A DNA stretch of 64,000 nt from positions 43,625,973 to 43,689,972 of the forward strand of contig CM055822.1 of NCBI GenBank assembly GCA_029582265.1. The letters run 5' to 3'. The DNA comes from Zoroaster sp. YZ-2022 (taxonomy: Eukaryota > Echinodermata > Asteroidea > Forcipulatida > Zoroasteridae). The notes below the pieces were generated by a model. It had not been told where the DNA came from and ran no database searches. It saw nothing but the letters and a program-made list of their open reading frames with translations. Positions 52,676 to 64,000 of this stretch are shown here, piece after piece (position 1 is the first letter of the stretch; every line of letters begins with the position of its first letter). The translations under genes were made by a program, and so were the position numbers.

Positions 52676-53795
52676 TCGAACCCACGACCTCCTGCTTACA
52701 AGTGCAGACGTCTTAACCTCTCGACCACCGAGCTTGCCCGATGGCGATTGGCTGGCTAGAATCGCGGGTGCCGCGACATTTATAGTTTTGATGAAAATTC
52801 TTACGTCGGGTGTAAAAACAATTGATTGAATTTTGCCCTACACCGACGCGTGTATAGCACTGCATACTCAGTGCTTTCCGAGTGTCTGTGGAAAAAACTT
52901 CACAGGCGACTCGGACGGGATTCGAACCCACGTCTTAACCTCTCGACCACCGAGCTTGCCCAATGACGATTGGCTGGCTAGAATCCTGTATAGCAGCGGG
53001 TGCCGCGACATTTATAGTTTTGATGAAATTCTTGCGTCGGGTCGTCGTCGTCGTTAGGGTTTCTCAACGTGTACGTCTTACGTACTTGGAGATCCATGGC
53101 CATATTTTTCGTACAGCCACTTGTTGAAATCATCTCTGTTAAACATAATTCTTCTAAGCTGCATAGGTTCAATCTGGGCGTTCTTGCCAAGACGCGTCCA
53201 GTGCGCTTGTTGTCCTTTCCGAGGGTTCGCAAAGCAAAGGATCTTTTGGAGCTCATTATTTTAGCGGCGGGTGGTGTGCGCTATGAACTTGTAGTGTTGT
53301 TTTTCGCAGAACGATGCGATGCTGGGTGTGCGCGCGATTTCAAGTACTTTGGTGTTGCTGTACTTGAAGGACCAATCCCACTCTGTGTCATCAGCATCCT
53401 TCGTGTTCTTCGCAGGCGCATTTCGACGGACATAGCCGCCTTTGAGCGATAAACAATTGATTGAATTTTTGCCCTACACCGACGCGTGTATAACACTGCA
53501 TACTCAGTGCTTTCCGAGTGTCTGTGGAAAAAAAACTTCACAGGCGACTCGGGCGGGATTCGAACCCACGACCTCCTGCTTTTATATTTATAGTTTTGAT
53601 GAAATTCTTGCTAACTATAAATGTTGCGGCACCCGCTGCTATAATTATAGGATTCTAGCCAGCCAACCATCATCGGGCAAGCTCGGTGGCCGAGAGGTTA
53701 AGACGTCTGCACTAGTATTTTTTTTCCACAGACACTTTGAAAGCACTGAGTATGCAGTGCTATACACGCGTCGGTGTAGGTCAACATTCAATCAA
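52676..53795. repeat. Cluster of family-B SINEs in both orientations
   Basis: The family has a 5' part 'aaatgtcgcggcacccgctg', a tRNA-Leu/Ser-like head (CAAGCTCGGTGGTCGAGAGG, then GGGTTCGAATCC) and the body with 'cactgagtatgcagtgctat'. Copies: 52676-52790 (minus, head), 52811-53035 (minus, near full but lacking the anticodon part), 53453-53600 (minus, 3' part) and 53600-53795 (plus). A LINE fragment lies between copies 2 and 3. Confidence 0.8.
53060..53452 (-). pseudogene. LINE reverse-transcriptase C-terminal fragment
   Basis: Minus-strand frame from 53450: SLKGGYVRRNAPAKNTKDAD, then SIASFCEKQHYKFIAHTTRR, a TAA, ELQKILCFANPRKGQQAHWT and RIMFNRDDFNKWLYEKYG. This is the post-palm pattern seen in several non-LTR retrotransposon families ('KFI-H...R..N..L.K..CF'), with one nonsense. 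GC-richer than its neighbours. It is wedged between SINE copies. Confidence 0.55.
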
Positions 53796-54667
53796 TTGTT
53801 CCCTGTTTCTGTTTTTTCCTGTTCCTACATCGTTTATTCTCTGTCTTACCCAGTCTTCTGTCGTTTGTGCCCCCAGTGTTTCTGAATGACAGTCCAAGTG
53901 ACCCATTTGTGTTTATAGAAAATGTAATGTAATTATATACGTAAATGTATTTAATAAAAGTTTTTCTATGTAGACTGGGAAATCAATTTTCATGTTTTTT
54001 TTTCTCATGACAATAAATATTTTTAATCACGAATCTTGAATATACTGTCACCCACTCTAAAAGGTGGAGAGACATGTCCACCGTCTCCCACCGATTGACC
54101 CTCATGCTTGATATGTCCGCGGACGAAACGCTTTCTTTCAAAATGTTCGGAATCAGATTCGTCCCGTAAGTTTGAAATAATGAAATTATTCTAAGTACAG
54201 TATGTGTTTGGTTTATATGTGGCAAATAAATTTATAAAGGCTGTCCGTTACACGATCTTGCAAACCATGTTTTCGAGTCAAAGATGGTATAGTCATAACG
54301 CCAGCCAGTGGGCCTGCGCTGCCGGCAGGCAGGGTACTGAGCTACATGACTCAAAATGTACTTGATAGTGATGGCGCGCGGGCACGGGGCTATATTTCGT
54401 GAAATTTATTTAACAAATTTGATGGAATAATATGTCTTGAATCAAGAATGGGAAAATCGTACTTTTTTGCACAATTGTAAAGAAATTGAATTATGTGACA
54501 TTTTTCTAACATACTTTTACTTCACGTGATTTTTGCTTCCAGTCAAAACAGGAAGTTCAAATTTAAAAACTTCTAACGTACATCTGGTAGGGTTTATACA
54601 AATCACGTTTTACTATCTCCAAAAGAAAAACATGAATCGGAATTTCACAAAATTTGGCACAGTGAAC
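53796..54667. other. No gene seen
   Basis: AT-rich with short frames only; 'ctgccggcaggcagg' near 54318 is a small palindrome. Nothing else supported. Confidence 0.4.
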
Positions 54668-55075
54668 AACCACATTCAACCACATTCAACCATTCAACCA
54701 CATTCAACCACATTCAACCATTCAACCCTTCAACCACATTCAACCACATTCAACCACTTTCAACCATTCAACCACATTCAAGCACTTTCAACCATTCAAC
54801 CACATTCAACCACATTCAACCACTTTCAACCATTCAACCACATTCAACCACTTTCAACCATTCAACCACATTCAACCACATTCAACCTCTTTCAACCATT
54901 CAACCACATTCAACCACATTCAACCTCTTTCAACCATTCAACCACATTCAACCACATTCAACCAAATTCAACCACATTCAACCACATTCAACCACATTCA
55001 ACCACATTCAACCATTCAACCACATTCAACCACATTCAACCACATTCAACCACTTTCAACCAAATTCAACCACTT
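54668..55075. repeat. Minisatellite, 'cattcaac(cac)' units
   Basis: About 410 bp built from 11-bp 'cattcaaccac' and shorter 'cattcaac' units, with 'ctttcaacca' variants in a higher-order pattern (cac-att / cac-ttt / cca-ttc). The 189-codon frame across it is a repeat translation (His/Ser/Thr/Phe/Asn), not a gene. Confidence 0.95.
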
Positions 55076-55224
55076 TACAAACAACCACATTCTGGAGTGT
55101 AAACGTAATCACAAGATTGAACCGGAAGTTATGGTCGGTAAAATTTGAAAATACATGTAAATCAATCAAATGATATGAAAAATTGCATCTTCTCCGTAAC
55201 CAAAACAGATAAATTCTGAATTTG

Positions 55225-56055
55225 TTCGTGCTCGTAAAGAAGATTCTGTAAAAAGGATGACACAGAGACTCCAATGAGTAAGGTAGAAAACTGTTAGGTC
55301 AGTGTGCATTCACCCGTCATCCGGTGTATGACTGTAAAATACATAAATAACTTTTACTAAACTATCTTATAGAATTTAAGAAATAAACTTTAAACAAACT
55401 AAATATCTTTTGGCTGATAGACTAAAATAATGAAACATGTAAACTCAAACTGTGATTTTAAGTCACAACAATCAGGGCAAATTCAGAACTGGGTGAATTA
55501 TGAAATAATAGCACTGGAATGTGCTATGGAATGTGCTATACAGTGGTCTCATTGTTTCAGACTATGAGGTCTGATAAGTGCCCCATGCCTAGGTATACAT
55601 ATGCAAAGTGTACAAAGGTAATGGCATCAATTAAATCTTCTAAAATATAATCTATGCTAGCTTTTCCTACTTAAAATACACATAGTTGGAAAAGTGATCC
55701 AATACAAATCTTAATACAAATAACTTCTGTAAATTCTTAACTTTAAGAAACCCAAATCTGAGTAAAAAACAAGAAGGTTTGGGCCAAAGTTACACACGGG
55801 TGTATGTAATGAAAAATGCACAAGTTGATCCAAGTTTGAACAAATAAAAATGCAACAAATATAAATCCCAAGAACTCATGGGTAAACTTGAATGAAACAT
55901 CAGCAATTTAGTCATTCTTAAATGATTATTAAATTAAAATAAAATTACACATACCTGTAAAAATGATGACAGAAAGACTCCAACGAGTATAGCTAGGTAG
56001 AAAAACTTTATGTCAGTATTCACTCACAGTCATCCGGTGTAAGAATGACCAAGGG
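55225..56055. repeat. ~95-bp repeat pair
   Basis: About 55240-55333 and 55965-56048 align: 'tgtaaaaa(g/t)gatgacagagactccaa(t/c)gagta', 'ggtagaaaa' and 'gtcatccggtgta'. The DNA between them is AT-rich with no gene seen. Confidence 0.6.
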
Positions 56056-58440
56056 TGCACACTGGCCAACACCAGGGCTCAACTTTGGGAGATGGATTAT
56101 GGCTGTTCCTTTTTTATTTGTTTTAATTTATTTATTTATTTATTTTTATTTTTTTGTGGGGGCATAAAACTGACCTGACCTTTACTTTCTGTCCAAACTC
56201 AGACATGCCTACGTTCAGTGGCAGTCATTGCAATTTAGAATCATTCTTCAACATTTACACCATTCGCGGCCGCATCACAATTCTTTCCGGAAAATGAAAA
56301 TATTAATAATACAAAATTGGAAGTGGCTCAAATCCTTGAGGATAGGGTGTTTTAGCCCTCGCCATAATTATTCTACAGGGGATTACTAATGCAAGAATCC
56401 ATCCAATTAATTTAATACGCCCTTTTTTGTAGCAATATTTTTCATAGATTTTCAACTGTTCATAACAAAAAAATTGAGCAAGATAAGAATACTTTATAAT
56501 TCTCCATGACTGTATGTTTAAAATATGCATATCACAGAGCATCTCGCCATTGTGGATCCATACTGTAGTCTCACCTGATTCCATTCCCCAATGTCCACAA
56601 TGGATGTTTTTCCCACGTATTCTCATGTAACACTGTTAATTCAGTATTTGCTTTTGAGACTTTCTGGTCCTCATAAAAAAAAATACACATTTTCTGGTTA
56701 AGATCAAAAAACCTTTTTCCAAAATGGAATCAATAAAATTACATTTTATGAGCTTAAATAGCTCATAAATGTTCACACTGGAACTTATTGAAAGCAAAAG
56801 CTGGCCTCGGATCCAACGGGGTAAGCTCGCTTCGCTCGCCTTACACAATATACAACCATTCGAATACGTTTGCATGATATACATTTTCCTTATTGGACTG
56901 AATAGTATTAATTGCATTGCATGATTACTATGCCAGTAATAAGGCAATCCATTCAACTGGTGATAGGTTATGAATCATTATGATACAATCAAAATGGTTA
57001 AGTAAGACTAATTGCGGTGACACCATGTGGAATCTCAATTGAGTAGTAATTAGTTCTGAAAAGAACTGGGGGTACAAAATGGTTAAGCGAGCCACTTGCC
57101 AAGGGCAACCATTACATCAATTTATCAACAAATAAAACTTACAATAAAAGAGATATCAAGATTGAATTTTAACACTATCTATCATATAACACGACAAAAC
57201 ACTATCTTGCCAGAAAATCATCCATTCAGCCTGTTAAAATTGCCCGTCGCAATACAAATTAGTGAATGTGACATACAAAATGTACACAAATATTTCAATG
57301 CATGAAATGCCATGCCATTCTCCCATGTGAAAACCACCTGAACACACCTAATTTGTATTGGATTATAAGGGCATCTACAACAGCCCAAATACAATGCCAA
57401 AAGACAAAAAAGACATAGAAATTGGTATGAACCAGTTTGAACTGGAATGAACTAAACACTGAATAAGAATAGTGATACTCTTGATTCTCAGCCTGAACTG
57501 TTATATGTATTCACAGTACAGAACATCATGGGATATACAATGGTACAGTATGTGATCAGCCCGAAGAACTTCAAACATACCAAAACAAATTGCTACAAAC
57601 ATTGAAGCTAAGTTAATTTGGGATTTTAATAGCCTATTACCAAATTATCATAGTTTGTCATAGATTAATCTTTTCATAACCTTATCAGGTTTAAGATCAA
57701 TCTTCACGCTGGAAGTAAGAATTCACTTTATAGAATGATACAAACATGTGAGAATTGGTCTGTTTCTCAGAAAAGTGCAAACGTTCATACAACTGCATGG
57801 TCAATTGATGCAAAGTGTTTATCCGAATAGTATGCATAAGTCTTCATCTTAAAAAGGGTTGTAAACAAAAATTAATTTGCAGTTTTGATTTCAACAATTT
57901 CAGTGATATTATTCGTGGTACAATATTTAGATCCACCCCCCTCCGGTTTCATTTATTACAATGAAAAGCAAAATGAGGGTTGGAAAATAATAATATTGTA
58001 CTGGAAAATCTCGGTGGAGGGCTTAGGAAAGAGATGCTCCTTTCTGAGATGGTTGAAAATTTAGTGACAGCAACATTTTACTTCCCCTCAAATAGAAGGC
58101 TAGCCAAAATATATTGATTAAGCTATCTTTGTGTTTTGAATTTCTAGCTACTCGAACGCTGACCCATGTCGATAGCGACTATACAGACATAACTCTTTCT
58201 GGACGGCAAGCCTTTTGAAAGGCTCATGCGCGCATCGCGTTTTTACAGCGAGCGTTTTAAAAGGCTTGAACTTCATCACCTGACAACGGATCTTGTTTTG
58301 ACAACAGAGTGCACAATTGACCAATAAGAATCACAACCTTTACTTTTATACCTTCAATAATCCAAATATAAACAGATTATTAAGAATTTCCACACATAAT
58401 TGTTGAATTTAATTGTTTACAGTATCAATTTGCAATAATG
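56056..58440. repeat. Segmental duplication, copy 1
   Basis: Segments recur 2.9-3.4 kb downstream in order. 56390-56530 resembles 59300-59410 and 59455-59590. 56690-56790 resembles 59690-59790 and 60060-60150. 57083-57250 ('gcgagcca(c/g)ttgccaagggcaacc') resembles 60482-60650, and 57300-57860 resembles 60720-61290. No coding domain in either copy. An inverted copy of the 5720-5780 repeat sits at 57001-57076. Confidence 0.7.
57001..57076 (-). repeat. Inverted copy of the 5697-5780 repeat
   Basis: 'gcggtgacaccatgtggaat' through 'gaactgggggtac' is the reverse complement of 5703-5778 with few differences. It is absent from the paralogous position near 60480, so it inserted after, or was lost from, one duplicate. 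Confidence 0.85.
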
Positions 58441-58965
58441 AAAACAACGTTTAAAATTCAATAGTCTTTTCTCAGTAAGAGCTGACACCTCTAATATAAT
58501 ACAAGCCGACAGCAGGCGCAAAAACGTAATGAAACACTAAATTGGCTTGTCATCAAAAAGACTTCAAATTTATTGATTTCATATCTCACGTTGACAAATG
58601 ATTTATATGATATTCGGTAGTTTTATTGTCATTTTGTTTGAGATAACAACACCGAACAAAAACCGCTTAAAATTCAATAGTCTGTTCTCAGTAAGAGCTG
58701 AAACCTCTCATATAATACGAGCCGCCAGCAGGCGGAAAAATGTAATGAAACACTAAATTAGCCTGTCATAAAAAAGACTTCAAATTTATTGATTTCGTAT
58801 CTCACGTTGACAAATGATTTATATGATATTCGGTAGTTTTATTGTCATTTTGTTTGAGATAATTACCGTTACAAGCACAACAATACCGAACAAAAACAGA
58901 ACAAAAATAGTCTGTTCACAGCAAGAGCTGAAACCTCTCAATTCACGAGCCGACTGCGGTTGTTT
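58441..58965. repeat. ~222-bp tandem repeat, 2.3 copies
   Basis: Copy 1 is about 58441-58662, copy 2 about 58663-58880 and partial copy 3 about 58885-58960. Landmarks are 'aaattcaatagtct', 'gtaagagctga(c/a)acctct', 'cagcaggcg' and 'gatttatatgatattcggta'. No coding content. Confidence 0.85.
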
Positions 58966-59167
58966 CCACTTAATGAGCCATTTCAAGTCCAAAGTGCTTG
59001 ACGTTTAATTTAGTAATTGAATATTATTGAAATTCAGTAAATGAATGTTATTGCAATTCAACACACGATTGCAATACAAAAAGACCACTCTGTAAAATGC
59101 TATTTTTTGAGTGAGCTGTACTGCTAAAATTAACATAAACATTTCCTTTTGAGTGAACAGAAGCAAT

Positions 59168-59201
59168 TAGGTGTTCGCGCGCTGTCGCACGCGAACACCT
59201 A
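59168..59201. other. Perfect 12-bp hairpin
   Basis: TAGGTGTTCGCG, a 10-nt loop, then its exact complement. A decayed sister motif (gaggtgtttgcgctgtcgca) follows at about 59220. Purpose unknown; probably the tip of an old element. Confidence 0.7.
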
Positions 59202-61300
59202 AAAACCGAACAATTTCAAAGAGGTGTTTGCGCTGTCGCACAAACAACTAATTAATTCCGGAGAGAAAAAGAGTTTTAAATACCTAGGTCTATTATCGTA
59301 ATAGACTTTTTTTCACAGATTTTCAACCGTTCGTAGTAATTAAGAAAAAACTCTGACCAATTAGATAGGAATATAATTCTCCTTGACTGACTTGTATGTT
59401 TTTAAAAATATGCACTAGTTTTTATCCCACGTTACAATGATGTTTTGGGGGATTACCAATGCAATAATCCATCCAATCATTTTAACAGACTTGTTTTCAA
59501 ATTATGCCATATTTTTGATTTTCAAACATAGATTTTCAACCATTTATAATTATAAAGGAAAACCTCTGACCAAGATAAGAATACGTTTTTAAAACATGCC
59601 TTTGTGGATTTATACTGTACTTTCACCTTATTCAATTCCCGATGGATTTTAGCAAAATATTTTTCTCACGCATGCTGTCAATTCAATATTTATTTTGGAG
59701 ACTTTCTGGTCCTTATTAAAAATATTGTGGTTAAGATCCTGAAATCATTTTCCAAAATGGACTCAATAAAATTACATTTTATAAGCTGGCCTTGGATCCC
59801 CGGGCCCTGGACCCCACGTACGTAGCCAGGATTATATTTTTCGGACTTCAGTTTAGATTTGTAGAAAATCTCTCCAGTTGATCCTCTTGAAACTTGTTGA
59901 GTTAAATGCTGGCATCAATAAAACTCGCATTTTTTAAAATCCAGAAGGGAACTGGGCAAAACATAGTCGGAGTGTAGTCAAGTTAACGTTATAACGCAAT
60001 GAGGGGGGGCAACATTTCCAAGGGAGGCACAATATCCGATGGGGTAAACAAACTAATTTTGTGGTTAAGATCAAAAAATCATTTTCCAAAATGGACTCAA
60101 TAAAATTACATTTTATAAGCTTAAATAGCTCATAAATGCTCACAGAGCTTATTGAATGCAAAAGCAGGTCTCGAATCCTACAGCGTAAGCTCGCTTCGCT
60201 CGCTGGCTCGCTGGTTCACTGGTTTGGATTTGGCCCCCACTTTCAAAATCATTCCACCGCCGTTGGACTGAATATTATTAATTTGGCCCATTCTCATCTA
60301 CATTAAGCCTTACACAATATACAACAATCAGAATACGTGTACATGATATACATTTTGTTCTTATTGGACTGAATAGTATTAATTCCTTGATTATTTATTG
60401 CCTTGCCTGATTACTGTGCCAGTAATAAAACAATCCATTCATCTGTTGATATAAATCATTATGGTGCAATCAAAATGCTATAAGCGAGCCAGTTGCCAAG
60501 GGCAACCGTTACGTCAATTGATAAACAAATAAATCTGACAATAAAAGAGATATCAATATTGAATGTTAACACTATCCATCATATGATAAAACAAAACACT
60601 ATAAGGACATCATCTAGTCAGTCTGTTAAAGTTACCCTTTTGCAATACAAATTGGTTGAGTGTGATATACGAAGGGACACAAATGTTCCAATGCACAAAA
60701 TACAATGCCATTCGCCCATGTGAAAACCACCTGAACATACTGTACCTAATTTGTGTTGCGTTATAAGGGTATTTACAACAGCCCAAAGACAATACAAAAG
60801 ACATACAAAATGGTATCAACCATTTTGAACCGGAATGAACTATAGACACTGAATAAGAATAGTGGTCTAGCACCACGACACCTTTATAATCAGCGTGATA
60901 CCGTACTCTTTTATATGCATCACAGAACAGAACGGTATACACATGTGTACAGTATGTGATCAGCCTGAATAACTTCAAACATGCAAATTGCTACAAACAC
61001 TGAAGCTAAAATAATTTGGGAATTTAATTTTCTCAAACTATCACAGTGTGTCTGATTTAGATTAAACCCTTTATAACCTTATCGAGTTTAAGATCAAGTT
61101 TCACATAGAATGCTAGAAGTAAGAATTCATTTTATGTAAATGATACCAACCTGTGAAAATTGTTCCATATGTTTCTGAGCAAAGTGCAAAAGTTAATACA
61201 ACTGCATGGTCAATTGATGCAAAGTGTTTAGCCCCATAGTATGCATAAGTCTTTATCTTAAAAATGCTTGTAAATAAAAATTCATTTGCAGATTTTATTT
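59202..61300. repeat. Segmental duplication, copy 2
   Basis: Counterpart of 56390-57900, with an internal extra copy of the 'attttcaaccgttc' block. 'aagctcgcttcgctcgc' at 60188 also occurs at 56822. No coding domain; short frames are unsupported. Confidence 0.65.
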
Positions 61301-62307
61301 CAAAAAAATGACATAACCTCAGGCAGAATTATTTATTTCTCATAATGTTTGATGCCGTAATCAATATTACACCAGATATGCTTTCCGAACTGAAACCTTT
61401 TCTTTCCTTTGCCAAAAGTGTACAAGGGTTGGATATGTTACAGTGTACTGCATTTTCCTGTTATTTTTTTTCATACAGCATCTGATCCTTGTCACATTCA
61501 TAAGCTATATTCTGTGCCTCTCAAAGTCAAATTTATTATGTTAATAATGATTATGGTCTTCAATAGAGGGTCTATTTCATGATTAGCCAAGTTTGATATT
61601 GAGTACGTCAACCTGTTATCTGCATTTTCATGCCTTATCACATGATCTGCCAGTTTAAACCGTCATTAGACATGCACAACACGTGAAAAGTGTTTAAAAT
61701 GTTGCAGAGTAACCTTTAGTACTTTACTTCCACCAAAAACTGATTTTGTGTCCTCATATGGACAAAGTGGACCAAGAAATACTTTTGAATCCTATTTTAT
61801 TTTGAGCAGTGTACCTGCCTTTATTGTACTTTTTTCACAATGTTTGGTCAAAATCTTGTTTTTGAAGTAAATGACCCAAAATTTTTGTTATAGCGGTGAT
61901 CTAAATGACGTCACATTGTTGCTTGTACTGAAGACAACATCTTGTGCCAAATGTCATGTCATGGGTATAGCGCCCCTAACGGTGACCGTTGGATGTTTTC
62001 ATGGCCTCATTGAATAGATTGTGTCAAACTGAACAAACTTACGAAGTTTCATGAACATTGGCTGAAGAATATAGAAAATACGAGGGGGGGGGGGCACAAT
62101 GATCCGGAGAACAACATAAACAAATCCCAGGCTTAAAATGATGTTTAAAGGATGTCAAACTAAATTGTTAATGTTGACACAAGAAATGCCATTCAAGGTA
62201 TATTCAAAATTAATCAAATGGTGGAATTTTAATGATTGAATTTTAATTTGTTTTGTTGGAATTTCGGTCATTAATATATACATAATCTATATCTATAACT
62301 ATATCAA

Positions 62308-62310
<3 letters not shown>
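61301..62310. other. No gene seen
   Basis: AT-rich single-copy-looking sequence with a G11 run at 62083-62093. No coding, tRNA or repeat structure recognised. Confidence 0.4.

Positions 62311-62361
<51 letters not shown>
62311..62361. repeat. (CT)n microsatellite, left of LINE tail
   Basis: About 51 bp of CT repeat, followed by a (tttcc)n-rich stretch to about 62420. Confidence 0.98.
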
Positions 62362-62363
<2 letters not shown>

Positions 62364-62419
62364 GAGTGGGGTCCTCTCTTTCCTTTCCTTTCCTTTTCCT
62401 TTCTTTTCTTTCTCTTTCT

Positions 62420-62998
<579 letters not shown>

Positions 62999-63180
62999 GA
63001 TATAACGTAAAAATCTTAAAAGGTTCAAAAGTTGGTTATTTAATGCATATCTTGATTCAAAGAGATTCAGCAGTGGCTGCATACTCTTAAGTCTTCATAC
63101 CAATAATTTAACTTCTCGTTCAAGGTAGCTTTGTTAAATTATGAAACCCCCACTGAAAAGTTACTGGAAACTCTTATTAA

Positions 63181-63394
63181 ACGGGAAGTATCGTCACGAT
63201 CACAGCAGGCTTTCGACAGGGTATGGAATTGATGTCCTAGTTTAAAATTAATACAGTGACTGAAAATTACTGGCTCATTTATGGAGCAGCAACGGTAATA
63301 TGACCTTATCATGTGGGGTATTATGCAGTCACTGAGTTAATCTAAAACTAGCATTCCGATTCCATGCCCTGTTGATCGTGACGATACTGACCCT
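63181..63394. mobile_element. 214-bp TTAA-flanked MITE (piggyBac-type)
   Basis: TTAA at 63177-63180 and 63395-63398 flank inverted ends: 'acgggaagtatcgtcacgat' and the complement of 'atcgtgacgatactgaccct'. Ends of the form A(G/C)GG with TTAA target copies fit piggyBac-type MITEs. The ends differ from the 14081-21883 element, so it is a different family. Non-coding. Confidence 0.75.
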
Positions 63395-63398
63395 TTAA

Positions 63399-64000
63399 AA
63401 ACCTCTAACGTCTATAATTCTGACTTCAGGAGTATGTCCCCATCCCCTTTAGTGAAACTCCGTCTCTGTACAAACCTGGGCTATGGGAGCACGTACCCCA
63501 GTCCTCATCCGAGGCCTGTGTCCCCCGTATGTCCCCAACGGCGGATCTAGGCCCAAAGTTTAGGGGGGGGGGGCCAAATGCTCAGTGGAGGGGCGTATTT
63601 GCGAGCGCAAAACGTTTCTGGTGGGGTTTGTTTGTTTTGTGGGTCTAGACGACAATACTTGATTTATACTAGACGACAATACTTGATTTGGCGAAGCAGT
63701 GAAAGTGTACATAAAAGCTCTAAATAATGACAGAAAACAAGAGTAACATTGAGTGGTGCATGTATGTACCCAGGATTTTGTGTTGGGAGGGGCTCATTTT
63801 TTTCTGTAAAAGTTTCCATTGACACTTTCCTTTCCTATAGCTACGTGCACAGGAGCTAGCCGGCTCCACTGGGGTGTGGCGTTGTATGATTATGACAAAC
63901 TTACGCTGCTAATCGTGTGCAAGTTGGTTATTAATGCAAATTAATGTTTAAATAAAGCCGCCTGAAATAATCCATTGATGACACAGAACTCTGGAATTAA
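63399..64000. other. No gene seen
   Basis: Contains the 'cggcggatctagg' dispersed-repeat end (63538) with a G10 run, and a short direct repeat 'ctagacgacaatacttgatt' at 63645 and 63669. No coding signal. Confidence 0.5.

Noticed and set aside
53069..53452. 127-codon plus-strand frame
   Set aside because: Shadow of the minus-strand LINE fragment, which shows recognisable RT C-terminal pattern.
54533..55102. 189-codon frame over the minisatellite
   Set aside because: Pure repeat translation of 'cattcaaccac' units.

Overview
The window looks like a repeat-rich, gap-containing piece of a marine deuterostome genome, most likely an echinoderm. Pointers are a foldback element built like sea-urchin TU transposons, a CR1-type LINE whose ORF2 product begins with a 2A-like GDIHTNPGP motif, several tRNA-derived SINE families, intron-split host genes and a frequent 'taggccta' motif. 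Species assignment is inference. Only two host genes are supported: a minus-strand THAP-domain gene (exons between 1534 and 4866) and the 5' end of a plus-strand PAN/apple plus EGF-type secreted protein gene (exons 47841-48167 and 49060-49144). Almost everything else recognisable is mobile DNA, much of it nested.

Region by region. 1-5 kb: THAP gene, its duplicated 3' flank, a MITE and a SINE in an intron. 5-8.4 kb: old repeat fragments. 8.4-9.5 kb: foldback element with tandem-repeat arms. 9.5-12.26 kb: tandem ~1.05-kb repeats with tRNA-like heads, then a 500-bp assembly gap (12261-12760). 13.07-24.98 kb: a decayed, compact, virus-like gene cluster of unassigned family, split by a 7.8-kb piggyBac element (14081-21883, TTAA/TTAC target copies) and by a CR1/L2-type LINE fragment. 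25.1-34.6 kb: a minus-strand Tx1/L1-type LINE, cut at 27022-32891 by a 5.87-kb insertion with ~255-bp terminal INVERTED repeats and a 5-bp target duplication that carries a Ty3/gypsy element with integrase upstream of reverse transcriptase. 34.6-37.7 kb: a second Tx1-type LINE. 38.6-42.0 kb: a CR1-type LINE with a full-length 1107-codon ORF. 42-64 kb: sparse, AT-rich, with the PAN/EGF gene start, SINE clusters, MITEs, minisatellite, microsatellites and local segmental duplications.

The most striking observation is the ~190-bp, ~21-copy satellite at about 14.4-18.47 kb. Read on the minus strand each unit is a copy of the 3' end of the adjoining piggyBac transposase gene (its C-terminal cysteine-rich domain plus 3' flank), so the array was born inside the transposon. 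One unit (17750-17878) still has a completely open zinc-finger frame, while the copy joined to the transposase has lost it by a 2-nt deletion. Second in interest are the inverted-repeat-flanked gypsy insertion and the virus-like gene cluster.

Insertion order can be read from nesting: virus-like cluster first, then piggyBac (itself invaded by a 503-bp palindromic MITE) and a LINE; Tx1 LINE first, then the inverted-repeat/gypsy element, which was later hit by a 229-bp MITE with TA target copies. All statements come from reading the sequence; no database search was run.
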